Below, one piece after another: positions 6,703 to 13,118 of a stretch of 13,862 nt of DNA. Below the pieces are notes generated by a model, which did not search any database, was not told the DNA's origin, and saw nothing but the letters and a program-made list of their open reading frames with translations. The stretch spans positions 1 through 13,862 of the forward strand of contig JAZPZY010000024.1 in the NCBI GenBank assembly GCA_045544955.1, written 5' to 3'. Each line of letters begins with the position of its first letter. Position 1 is the stretch's first letter. The translations under genes and the position numbers were made by a program. This DNA comes from SIG701 sp045544955 (lineage in GTDB: Bacteria; Bacillota; Clostridia; Oscillospirales; CAG-272).

Positions 6703-8121
6703 TTACAGACCCAGTTTATAGGGATTCATGATGTTGTTGGGGTCAAGCTGCTTTTTGATGCCGGTGAACACCTGCATGGCGGGGCCGTACTGCTCCTTCA
6801 TGAGGCGGCCCAGCTTGATGCCTACGCCGTGGTGATCGTTGACAACGCCGCCGGCGGCCAGTGCCGCACGGACGCCGCAGTTCCAGATCTCGTTGTGGAG
6901 GCGGAGGGATTCGTGGGGATCGGCAGGAACTTCGTCCACGATGAACCGGTCGTAGATCATGCAGCCCCACTCGTACCAGTGAGAGAAGTGCGCGATGAAG
7001 CGTGCCATGGGGAAGTTCTTTTCCACGGCGTTCTTCATAGCCCAGTAGATATTCTCGATCTTGTCGTAGGGAGCGATGGTATCCATGGTGCCGAACATCT
7101 GGGGCAGATCCAGCATATGGCCGGGATAGAAGAAGGTGATCTTCTCCTTCCACCACTTTTCGCCGTACTCGGAGCCAAGGTCCTCAGCCCCATAGCGCTT
7201 GAAGGTGTCAAGCAGGATACGCTCCTCCACGTCCACGATCTCGGACACGCCCTCGATGGCGATGTTCATGAATGCGCCGGGCTTTGCCACACCCACGATC
7301 TTCTTGATAAGGGAAGCGGTCTCCGCCTCGTCGTACAGACGCATAACGGAGGGCTTGAACTTCTGGAGCAGCTCTCTTGACGCCTTGAATGCGTCGGACA
7401 TGTTCTGGAAGAGGAATCCGCGGAAGCGGCGGGTTTCGGGCTGGTCGTAGATACGCATCTGCGCCTTGGTGATAACGCCCAGGGTACCCTCGGAGCCGAT
7501 GAAGATCTGGTTCAGATCGGGGCCGGCGGCGTGCTTCGGTGCGGGGGAGGTTTCGATGATGTCACCGTTGGGGAGCACGACCTCCATCTGCAGTGCCATA
7601 TCGTCGATCTTGCCGTACTTGGTGGAGACGACGCCGATGCCGCGATGGGCAAGGAAGCCGCCCACGGTGGAGCAGGTAAGGGAGGAGGGGTAGTGCATGG
7701 TAGCGTATCCACGCTCGTTGGCGGCCCACTCGATGTGCTTATAGATGGAGCCGGCGCCGCACTCTATGTACATGCTTCTCTCGTTGATGTCGTAGATCTC
7801 GTTCATCCGCTTGGTATCCAGAACGATACCGCCGGCAACGGGCAGAGAACCGCCCTGGGTGCCGCCGCCGCCGCCCCAGGTGGTGACGGGGATCTTATAA
7901 TAGTTGGCGATCTTCAGAACGGCGGAAGTTTCCTTTGCGTTCTTGGGGGAGACGACCACGTCTGCCTCGGGCATGCGGAGGCCGCGGTCTGCCCACATAC
8001 GGGACAGCCAGAAATAGTCTACGCTGTGGGTGATCTTATCCACCGTGCGGGTGGAACAGTTTTCCTTTCCCACCGCATCCTCAAGCTCTGTGAGGATATG
8101 GGTAAACAAAAAGTCAGTCAT
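6703..8121 (-). CDS. FAD-linked oxidase, GlcD/AGPS-like (VAO fold)
   Basis: This 472-residue flavoprotein of the vanillyl-alcohol oxidase fold belongs with D-lactate, glycolate and alkyl-DHAP synthase-type enzymes. The FAD pyrophosphate loop is TTWGGGGGTQGG (80-91). A second FAD contact region has SSLTCSTVGGFLAHRGIG (146-163), and GSEGTLGVIT (209-218) ends the FAD domain. The C-terminal cap carries NDHHGVG (428-434), the usual substrate/flavin histidine region, and ends DPNNIMNPYKLGL as in GlcD proteins. It likely oxidises a 2-hydroxy acid or a similar alcohol in the cytosol and hands electrons to the adjacent Fe-S protein and the Etf fusion. The ATG at 8119-8121 follows a GAGAGG-type site (8127-8132). 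It is the first gene of the leftward arm and lies about 55 bases downstream of a near-consensus promoter. The substrate is unknown. Lactate, glycolate or an intermediate of this locus are candidates. Confidence 0.9.
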   Translation of the reverse strand: MTDFLFTHILTELEDAVGKENCSTRTVDKITHSVDYFWLSRMWADRGLRMPEADVVVSPKNAKETSAVLKIANYYKIPVTTWGGGGGTQGGSLPVAGGIVLDTKRMNEIYDINERSMYIECGAGSIYKHIEWAANERGYATMHYPSSLTCSTVGGFLAHRGIGVVSTKYGKIDDMALQMEVVLPNGDIIETSPAPKHAAGPDLNQIFIGSEGTLGVITKAQMRIYDQPETRRFRGFLFQNMSDAFKASRELLQKFKPSVMRLYDEAETASLIKKIVGVAKPGAFMNIAIEGVSEIVDVEERILLDTFKRYGAEDLGSEYGEKWWKEKITFFYPGHMLDLPQMFGTMDTIAPYDKIENIYWAMKNAVEKNFPMARFIAHFSHWYEWGCMIYDRFIVDEVPADPHESLRLHNEIWNCGVRAALAAGGVVNDHHGVGIKLGRLMKEQYGPAMQVFTGIKKQLDPNNIMNPYKLGL

Positions 8122-8133
8122 ATGACACCTCTC

Positions 8134-8216
8134 TGAAAATAATTTTTAGTTTTTTGGATTTTTCAGTCACACATATTATAGTACAGGTGAAAATATTTTT
8201 CAAGAGTTTTTGAAAA
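8134..8216. promoter_or_regulatory. Alternating TGAAAA/TTTTCA half-site array (candidate RpiR operator)
   Basis: Five copies of the hexamer occur in alternating orientation: TGAAAA 8134-8139, TTTTCA 8160-8165, TGAAAA 8188-8193, TTTTCA 8197-8202 and TGAAAA 8211-8216. The central pair forms a perfect palindrome with a TAT spacer. The palindrome TTTTCAA (8197-8203)/TTGAAAA (8210-8216) overlaps the -35 element of the leftward promoter. RpiR-family regulators commonly bind short inverted repeats, so the adjacent regulator is the obvious candidate. That link is inferred. The region is AT-rich, which raises the chance frequency of the hexamer. Confidence 0.45.
8175..8203 (-). promoter_or_regulatory. 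Sigma-A promoter for the leftward catabolic arm
   Basis: Read on the minus strand, TTGAAA (8198-8203) is followed by a 17-base spacer and a perfect TATAAT (8175-8180). The FAD oxidase start codon is about 55 bases beyond the -10 box. Candidate operator half-sites overlap and flank both elements. Confidence 0.75.
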
Positions 8217-8231
8217 AAATTCCCGAAAACC

Positions 8232-8260
8232 TTGCATTTTTAAAGAAATGCGTGTAAAAT
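8232..8260 (+). promoter_or_regulatory. Sigma-A promoter for the RpiR regulator, with an internal palindrome
   Basis: TTGCAT (8232-8237), a 17-base spacer and TAAAAT (8255-8260) fit a plus-strand promoter. GCATTT (8234-8239) and AAATGC (8246-8251) form a 6-bp inverted repeat between the boxes, a possible autoregulatory site. The regulator start codon is more than 200 bases downstream, implying a long structured leader. Confidence 0.6.
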
Positions 8261-8279
8261 AGAAATATAGGAGAATACG

Positions 8280-8457
8280 GGGGAGGGCTTTTGCAAAAAG
8301 CCCCTCCCCGAGTTAGCTGTAGGCTAACTCGGCACCCCAACCCCAAAATCCTTTGAAAAAGGGCAGGGGGTAAGGCGAAAATTTTCCTTTTCTTTTCCAG
8401 TGAAAGTTTTTGAAGGGGGACGCGGGGGAAATCTTTTTTCAAAAAGTTTCCCCCGCG
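8280..8457. repeat. Inward-facing pair of palindromic elements in the regulator leader
   Basis: The left element has an imperfect palindrome around TTTTGCAAAA (8280-8309), then a perfect 10-bp stem (8308-8317/8323-8332), then a tail (8341-8362) matching the copy 1 tail at 21 of 22 positions. The right element is inverted: stem 8421-8431/8447-8457 (11 bp) with a TTTTTTCAAAAAG interior, and a diverged tail running leftward to about 8392. The pair lies between the predicted promoter and the ATG of the regulator and would be transcribed into its leader. The right-hand stem ends 14 bases before the ATG. Confidence 0.65.
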
Positions 8458-8471
8458 CATATCCGTTATTT

Positions 8472-9305
8472 ATGGGAAAAACAATTCTTGACATCCGGAT
8501 GATGTACGAAAAATTCGGCAGTGCGGAAAAAAAGATCGCCGATTTTCTTCTCAGCCGTCCCCACGAGATCGTGCCGCTGTCCATTACGGAACTGTCGGAA
8601 AAATGCGGCTGCAGCGAGGCCACCGTGGTCCGCTTTTCCAAAAAGCTGGGCTTTGAGGGATACCAGCAGCTGAAGATCTCCGTGGCCAGAGAGGACAACG
8701 TCCGTGCCCGGGGCGAGAAGATCACCGGGGGCGACGATGCCTTTGACGTATTTTCAAAGGTATGCGACGAGGTGTACTGCTCTCTGGAGCAGACGAAAAA
8801 GGCCATTGACCGGGTGCATCTGCAAAGATGCTGCGAGGCGATCATGGGGGCAAAGCGGATCTACGTATTCGGTCTGGGCAGCTCTGCCCCGGTAAGCCTG
8901 GATGCGGCGCACAAATTCTTACGGCTGGGCTTTGACGCCCACGCCTACACGGACAACCACATGCAGGCCATCGCCGCCTCCCACACCAGTGCGGGGGACG
9001 TGGTGATCGGCATTTCCCACTCCGGCTCCTCGAAAGACATCGTACAGGCGTTGACGCTGGCAAAGGAACGGGGGGCGAAAACGGTTGCCGTCACCAACTT
9101 CGGCAAATCGCCCATCAACCGGGCGGCGGACATCGTTCTGAACACCGTTTCCGATGAGACGAACTACGATATACTGGGGCTTCGCTCCCGTATTGCACAG
9201 CTGACCATCATCGACTCGGTTTATTCTTACATCGTGAGCCATCTTACCGACGCCGGCGAGAGGATCAACAAGACCGAAGCGGCGTTATTGAAGAAGAAGT
9301 ATTGA
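8472..9305 (+). CDS. RpiR/MurR family transcriptional regulator with SIS domain
   Basis: The 277-residue protein has the standard two-part layout. The N-terminal HTH region reads YEKFGSAEKKIADFLL (12-27), then SITELSEKCGCSEATVVRFS (37-56), and FEGYQQLKISVA (61-72). The C-terminal SIS phosphosugar-binding domain (about 118-245) carries YVFGLGSS (131-138), GISHSGSSKDIVQAL (180-194) and AVTNFGKSPI (206-215). It should bind palindromic DNA and sense a sugar phosphate. Its position between two divergent catabolic arms and beside the half-site array suggests local control. The ATG at 8472-8474 was chosen because homologous sequence begins there. A GTG at 8400 is in frame, but it would translate the repeat hairpin. 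No Shine-Dalgarno is visible before the ATG, which is unusual for this locus. Confidence 0.92.
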   Translation: MGKTILDIRMMYEKFGSAEKKIADFLLSRPHEIVPLSITELSEKCGCSEATVVRFSKKLGFEGYQQLKISVAREDNVRARGEKITGGDDAFDVFSKVCDEVYCSLEQTKKAIDRVHLQRCCEAIMGAKRIYVFGLGSSAPVSLDAAHKFLRLGFDAHAYTDNHMQAIAASHTSAGDVVIGISHSGSSKDIVQALTLAKERGAKTVAVTNFGKSPINRAADIVLNTVSDETNYDILGLRSRIAQLTIIDSVYSYIVSHLTDAGERINKTEAALLKKKY

Positions 9306-9310
9306 AGGAC

Positions 9311-9342
9311 GGGGAACCCCTTTTTGCAAAAAGGGGTTCCCC
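9311..9342. repeat. TTTTTGCAAAAA-centred palindrome, copy 3, after the regulator
   Basis: A perfect 32-base palindrome (16-bp arms) starts 5 bases after the regulator stop codon. CCCCTCCCCAAAAA follows (9346-9359), the same first half of the tail as in copy 1. A T-run follows at 9360-9364, some distance from the stem. It is likely a terminator or a 3'-end structure for the regulator mRNA. The rest of the 154-base spacer holds TTTGCT/AGCAAA (9393-9409) and the SDR ribosome binding site. No confident promoter was seen. Confidence 0.75.
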
Positions 9343-9459
9343 GGGCCCCTCCCCAAAAATTTTTATACTGGGGAAAGGGATAACGGTATCTCTTTGCTGT
9401 GAAAGCAAAAACACGAAAATTTACAGGCACGGGGTGAATCCTCGCAAGAAAGGATACAT

Positions 9460-10242
9460 ATGAAACACGCACTCATCACAGGCGGCACGCAGAACACCGG
9501 CTATGTCATAGCAAGGCAGTTTCTGAAGGCCGGGTACGCCGTTCACATCACCAGCCGCAAAGCGGACGACGCCGCGGCGGCGGCAGAAAAGCTCCGCCGG
9601 GAGATCCCCGGTGCCAGCGTATTCCCTTATCAGCTGGAGCTTGGCAAGGTTGCCGACGTACAGCGGCTGTTTTCCGAGATCGACAAAAACACCGATTCCC
9701 TTGACGTATTCGTATCCAACGCCGCCTCTCTCGGCGTGGACGTGGACGTTTTCACCGCCGATGAGGAAGCCTTTGACGCCGTTATGGACGTAAACGTGAA
9801 GGGCGTATTCTTCGCCTGCAGGGAAGCGGCCAAGCGGATGAAGGAAAAGGGCGGCAGCATGGTGCTCGTAAGTTCCGTACAGAGCAAGAGCATGGTGGAG
9901 GGACGGTGCGTATACGGCATGTCCAAGTCCGCCGTGAACACCATGAGCCGGTACATGGCCTTTGATCTGGCGCCGTATAACATCCGGGTAAACTGCATCA
10001 TTGCCGGGGCGATCCACACGGAAAGATGGGACGCGCTGTCCGAAGAGGTCTGCGCGGCACGCCGGGCAAACTACCCGCTGGGCGAGGAGGCCACCATGGC
10101 GGAGATCGCGGATGCGGCGCTCTATTTTGCCTCGGATTCCTCCGCCCACACCACAGGCACGGAGATCGTGATTGATTCCGGCCTGCTTTTGTCCGCACTC
10201 CCCTACCGGGACCGGAAAGTGCTGAAGCACGAAGGATTTTAA
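9460..10242 (+). CDS. Short-chain dehydrogenase/reductase (classical SDR)
   Basis: The 260-residue protein is a classical NAD(P)-dependent SDR of the FabG/gluconate 5-dehydrogenase/glucose dehydrogenase type. The nucleotide loop is TGGTQNTG (7-14), a variant of TGxxxGxG in which Asn replaces the middle Gly. SNAAS (86-90) corresponds to NNAG. Asn112 in DVNVKG, Ser138 or Ser139, Tyr152 and Lys156 (YGMSK) give the catalytic set. The Rossmann segment after strand 2 has TSRKADD (31-37), and the Arg/Lys there suggests that NADP is possible. The C-terminal YFASDSSAHTTGTEIVIDSG (222-241) is the usual SDR ending. In context it may oxidise a sugar or sugar acid upstream of the dehydratase. The ATG has AAAGGA (9447-9452) upstream. 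The substrate cannot be read from the sequence. Confidence 0.92.
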   Translation: MKHALITGGTQNTGYVIARQFLKAGYAVHITSRKADDAAAAAEKLRREIPGASVFPYQLELGKVADVQRLFSEIDKNTDSLDVFVSNAASLGVDVDVFTADEEAFDAVMDVNVKGVFFACREAAKRMKEKGGSMVLVSSVQSKSMVEGRCVYGMSKSAVNTMSRYMAFDLAPYNIRVNCIIAGAIHTERWDALSEEVCAARRANYPLGEEATMAEIADAALYFASDSSAHTTGTEIVIDSGLLLSALPYRDRKVLKHEGF

Positions 10243-10583
10243 GATTACGCAGGGGCTCTGCCCCTCACCCCGCACGAAGGGGTATTACGCATAACCCCTT
10301 CGTGGCAACCTCGCGGCAAAAGGGGACACCCCTTTTGGATTTCCCCAAGCTACGCGTTTCAGATGCCAATGAAGCCGAGCTTCATTGGCGGGGACGGATG
10401 CTGTTCTCTCGCTTGTACAAGAACGCGGCAAAGCCGCGTATCGCGCCGGAACGGCGCGTCCCTATCGGGAGAGCGGGAGACTGCCATACCCGCAAATGAT
10501 CTCGGATCATTTGCAGCTGCGGCGATGACCCGCCGTGAACTTACCGCGCGCCGCCGCACAGCGGCAAAAGAAAGGAGTATCAC
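10243..10583. repeat. 341-base spacer with a hairpin chain before the dehydratase gene
   Basis: No gene is evident. Stem-loops follow one another: 10251-10256/10260-10265 (6 bp), 10273-10283/10294-10304 (11 bp), 10318-10325/10329-10336 (8 bp, loop ACA), the 40-base repeat hairpin (10365-10389), 10423-10429/10433-10439 (7 bp, loop AAA), 10442-10448/10452-10458 (7 bp, loop GAA) and 10492-10501/10505-10514 (10 bp, loop TCG). All stems are perfect and of different sequence. The dehydratase Shine-Dalgarno AAAGGAG is at 10571-10577. I see no good promoter here. Confidence 0.75.
10358..10397. repeat. 40-base exact repeat with 11-bp hairpin, copy B
   Basis: This is the exact second copy of 4597-4636, in the same orientation, with stem 10365-10375/10379-10389 and a CGA loop. 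It lies in another hairpin-rich spacer, between the SDR and the dehydratase. Confidence 0.85.
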
Positions 10584-11759
10584 ATGAAAATCACCGACGT
10601 CAAAACATACACCATGGATGCGTACCGCACCAACTGGACCTTCGTGAAGGTAGAGACGGACGAAGGACTCTACGGCTGGGGCGAGGCGTCTCTGGGCACC
10701 CAGGAAGGGGCACTCACCGGCTGTGTGGAGGATCTGAAGCGGCTGATCGTTGGCCGGGATCCTCTGGAAATTGAGAAATTCCGATTTGAAGTCTACCGGG
10801 ACATTTACTGGAAGGGCGGCCCGGTGCTCATGTCCGCCATCTCCGGCGTGGAGATCGCCATGTGGGATATCATGGGAAAGCACTTCGGCGTGCCGGTATC
10901 CACCCTTCTGGGCGGTAAGATCCGGGATAAGGTAAAGATGTACGCCAACGGCTGGTTCGTGGATGCCCGTGAACCGGAGGATTTTGCCAAGGCGGCAAAG
11001 GAGACGGTGGCTCTGGGCGTGCGTGCCCTGAAGTGGGATCCCTTCGGCAAGTCCCATATGTCCATTGAAAACGACGTTCTTGACAAGGCGGAGCGGATCG
11101 TTGCCGCCGTACGGGAGGCTGTGGGCCCCTCGGTGGATCTGCTGATCGAATGTCACGGACGGTTTGATCCCTACACCGGCGTGAAGATCGCACGCCGGCT
11201 GGAAAAATACAACATCATGCTGATGGAGGAGCCCTGCCCGCCGGACAATCTGTCCGCTCTGGCGGAGGTGCGCAAAAAATCCCCCATCCCGATTTCCGGC
11301 GGTGAGCGCGTATACTCCATTTACGGCTTTGACGATCTGTTTGAGAAAAAGGCGGTGGACATTGCCCAGCCGGATATTTTCCACGCGGGCGGTATCTACG
11401 AAAGCAAGAAGATCGCCGCCATGGCGGAGGCAAAGCACATTCCCGTATCCTTCCACAATCCCAGCGGACCCATCTCCAATGCGGCGATCCTCCAGCTGGC
11501 GGCCACGGTGCCCAACTTCCTCATTCACGAGATCATGCTGACGGACGGTGCGTTCCGGAGCAAGGTAACGAACGAAAAGGTGGTATTCGAGGACGGATAC
11601 ATTCTCATTCCCGACCGTCCCGGTCTGGGCATTGAGATAAACGAGGAGGAGATAGGGAACTACCCCTATAAGCCCCGCAATCTGCGGCACTACACGGGCG
11701 ATCTGACCTCCATCCGCAAAAAAGGCGACGCCCACTATTATTTTGAAGGATTGAAATAA
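10584..11759 (+). CDS. Enolase-superfamily sugar-acid dehydratase, galactonate dehydratase-like
   Basis: The 391-residue protein is of the mandelate racemase/D-galactonate dehydratase group. The N-terminal capping domain reads VKVETDEGLYGWGE (21-34) and GGPVLMSAISGVEIAMWDIM (78-97), as in DgoD. In the barrel, Glu189 (IECHGR), Glu215 (MEEP) and Glu241 (GGER) are the Mg2+ ligands. His191 two residues after the first ligand, Asp264 (QPDI) with His291 (FHNPSGP), and Glu316 (HE) match the acid/base groups of galactonate-type dehydratases. DgoD has Asp at the first ligand position, while this protein has Glu. The expected reaction is loss of water from an aldonate to give a 2-keto-3-deoxy acid, which fits the KDPG-type aldolase encoded next. 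The exact aldonate is not determinable. The ATG at 10584-10586 is preceded by AAAGGAG. Confidence 0.9.
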   Translation: MKITDVKTYTMDAYRTNWTFVKVETDEGLYGWGEASLGTQEGALTGCVEDLKRLIVGRDPLEIEKFRFEVYRDIYWKGGPVLMSAISGVEIAMWDIMGKHFGVPVSTLLGGKIRDKVKMYANGWFVDAREPEDFAKAAKETVALGVRALKWDPFGKSHMSIENDVLDKAERIVAAVREAVGPSVDLLIECHGRFDPYTGVKIARRLEKYNIMLMEEPCPPDNLSALAEVRKKSPIPISGGERVYSIYGFDDLFEKKAVDIAQPDIFHAGGIYESKKIAAMAEAKHIPVSFHNPSGPISNAAILQLAATVPNFLIHEIMLTDGAFRSKVTNEKVVFEDGYILIPDRPGLGIEINEEEIGNYPYKPRNLRHYTGDLTSIRKKGDAHYYFEGLK

Positions 11760-11771
11760 ATGCACCGGGAT

Positions 11772-11817
11772 CCAAGGGGTATGCCCCTTGGCAGGGTGCA
11801 GGGGCGGCGCCCCTGCA
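11772..11817. repeat. Two hairpins between the dehydratase and the KDPG-type aldolase
   Basis: Bases 11772-11779 pair with 11784-11791 (8 bp, loop TATG) and 11797-11805 pair with 11809-11817 (9 bp, loop GGC). The first uses the CCAAGGGG/CCCCTTGG stem also found at 1817-1836. The spacing suggests a processed or attenuated but shared transcript. The aldolase ribosome binding site follows at 11826-11833. Confidence 0.7.
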
Positions 11818-11841
11818 TATATTACCGAAAGGATTCATTTT

Positions 11842-12486
11842 ATGCTTTCACTTATCAAAAAACACCGGTTTATGGCCCTGCTCCGCCACGTTCCCGGGGA
11901 AAAAGCGGAGGGCGTACTGACGGCGCTGTACAAAGGCGGCATCCGCCTCATTGAGATCACGTTCAACCCCTCCGATCCCGACACGGTAGAGAAGACCGGT
12001 GCGATGTTTCACACCGCCCAGCGGCTTTTCGGCGGAGAGGTCTCTCTTGCCGCCGGCACGGTGGTAAAGCCGGCATTTGTGACTGCGGCGAAACAGTTCG
12101 GTGCGGGGTGCATCGTATCCCCTCACACCAATGCCGAGATCATCCGCCTCACGAAAGAGGCCGGCATGGTTTCCATCCCCGGGGCTCTGACGCCCACGGA
12201 GATCATGACCGCCTACGATCTGGGTGCGGATCTTGTGAAGATCTTCCCCATTATGCCGGGGGACATTCCGTATCTCAAGAACATCCTCGCGCCCCTCTCC
12301 CACATCCCCTTTATCACCACCGGCGGTGTGAATCCGGAGACGGCGGGCACGTTCATCAAAATGGGTGCCGTGGCTCTGGCGGCCGGTGCCACCATCATTA
12401 CGCCGGACGCTCTGGCAAAGGGGGATTACGACGCGATCACGGAGAACGCCCGTGCCCATCTCGCGGCGATCCAAAATGCACTCTAA
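11842..12486 (+). CDS. 2-dehydro-3-deoxy-phosphogluconate/galactonate aldolase (KDPG aldolase family)
   Basis: The 214-residue class I aldolase is of the Eda/DgoA family. Lys133 in DLVKIFP (130-136) is the Schiff-base lysine and Glu38 in IEIT (37-40) the general acid/base. Other family segments are AGTVVKP (71-77), IVSPHT (91-96), SIPGALTPTEI (111-121) and TTGGVNPET (159-167). The segment after the Glu is FNPSDP, where Eda has an Arg-containing LRT. DgoA-type proteins have a comparable LNSP, so a galactonate-derived or unphosphorylated keto-deoxy acid is plausible. It should release pyruvate plus an aldehyde from the dehydratase product. The ATG at 11842-11844 has GAAAGGA (11827-11833) upstream. 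An in-frame upstream start at 11788 would translate through the hairpins and is unlikely. Confidence 0.92.
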   Translation: MLSLIKKHRFMALLRHVPGEKAEGVLTALYKGGIRLIEITFNPSDPDTVEKTGAMFHTAQRLFGGEVSLAAGTVVKPAFVTAAKQFGAGCIVSPHTNAEIIRLTKEAGMVSIPGALTPTEIMTAYDLGADLVKIFPIMPGDIPYLKNILAPLSHIPFITTGGVNPETAGTFIKMGAVALAAGATIITPDALAKGDYDAITENARAHLAAIQNAL

Positions 12487-12507
12487 AAGGGGGACACCTC
12501 ATCCGTC

Positions 12508-12674
12508 ACGGCGACGTTCGGCTTCGCCGAAGTCGGCGTGCCACCTTCTCCCGCTGGAGAAGGCTACTCAAATCTACGCTGTCGCCGTTTTCAGTATGTC
12601 AGCGAAATTCACTCGGCTCGTTTGCCTTCCCCTGTGGGGGAAGGGGGACCGTTTGTGCCTCCTTGCACAAACGG
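12508..12674. repeat. Hairpin chain immediately upstream of the DUF559 gene
   Basis: Four structures follow one another: TTCGGC/GCCGAA (12517-12531, extendable with one further mismatch to about 12508-12540), 12544-12551/12556-12563 (8 bp, loop CGCT), 12625-12632/12637-12644 (8 bp, loop TGTG), and 12649-12658/12665-12674 (10 bp, 6-base loop). The last stem ends seven bases before the AGGAG used by the DUF559 gene (12681-12685). The second stem could also terminate the aldolase transcript. Composition and wording resemble the chain at 4401-4566. Confidence 0.75.
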
Positions 12675-12692
12675 TGGATGAGGAGTAAAACA

Positions 12693-13061
12693 ATGATTCC
12701 ATACAACAAAAAACTTGTTTCAAATGCGAAAACACTCCGAAAGAATATGACGCCGGAAGAAAAGCATTTATGGTATGATTTTCTGAAACGGCTTCCCTTT
12801 AACGTAAGACGGCAGCACAATATAGAAAACTTTATCGTTGACTTTTATATTGCAGAGAAAAAGCTTGTTATTGAGGTAGACGGACGCCAGCACACTGCAC
12901 CAGACCACAAAGAAGCAGACAGCCAGCGGGATGCGGCTTTGGCTCTCTGGGGAATTACCGTTCTGCGATACTCCAATGACAGCATACAAAATAACTTCTC
13001 CGCAGTTACAGCCGATATTCTGAAAAATCTTAACATCTGTTTCACCGATCTGCAGCCTTAA
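12693..13061 (+). CDS. DUF559 domain protein, Vsr-like PD-(D/E)XK nuclease fold
   Basis: The small 122-residue protein matches the DUF559 family (endonuclease-domain proteins related to very-short-patch repair nucleases). The N-terminal part has RKNMTPEEKHLWYDFL (16-31). Then come RRQHNIENFIVDFYI (39-53) and KKLVIEVDGRQH (56-67), where Asp50 and Glu61-Val-Asp63 fit the PD-(D/E)XK catalytic pattern. The end reads ALWGITVLRYSNDSI (84-98), as in the family. Length is typical, so it looks complete. Base composition is clearly AT-richer than in the metabolic neighbours, suggesting separate ancestry. It interrupts the sugar-acid genes and follows a hairpin chain that ends just before its Shine-Dalgarno (AGGAG, 12681-12685). 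DNA cleavage has not been established for most members of this family. Confidence 0.85.
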   Translation: MIPYNKKLVSNAKTLRKNMTPEEKHLWYDFLKRLPFNVRRQHNIENFIVDFYIAEKKLVIEVDGRQHTAPDHKEADSQRDAALALWGITVLRYSNDSIQNNFSAVTADILKNLNICFTDLQP

Positions 13062-13118
13062 TAAAGCATTGCTGCAGTCACATCGACAGTTCATCTCCCT
13101 CCCGAAAGGAGAATCTTT

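Noticed and set aside
5759..6721. A 320-codon plus-strand frame opposite the Fe-S protein gene
   Set aside because: It is an antisense shadow of a gene with clear Cys motifs and a ribosome binding site. No family resemblance was seen.
8324..8845. Minus-strand frame spanning the regulator leader and its HTH region
   Set aside because: It reads through repeat hairpins and antisense to the HTH. No start signal or family resemblance.
9421..10275. A 284-codon minus-strand frame opposite the SDR gene
   Set aside because: The SDR on the plus strand has the complete nucleotide-binding and YxxxK motifs. The opposite frame shows no domain.
10359..11765. A 468-codon open frame on the minus strand opposite the dehydratase gene
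   Set aside because: Its translation lacks family features and mirrors the GC-rich codon pattern of the plus-strand dehydratase, which has full catalytic motifs. It is an antisense shadow.
11788..11841. Upstream in-frame start for the KDPG-type aldolase
   Set aside because: It would translate the 11797-11817 hairpin and has no ribosome binding site. The ATG at 11842 has GAAAGGA and matches the family start.
12108..12692. Extension of the DUF559 frame upstream through the aldolase gene
   Set aside because: The upstream part is out of frame within the aldolase and then crosses the hairpins. The ATG at 12693 with AGGAG fits the family length.
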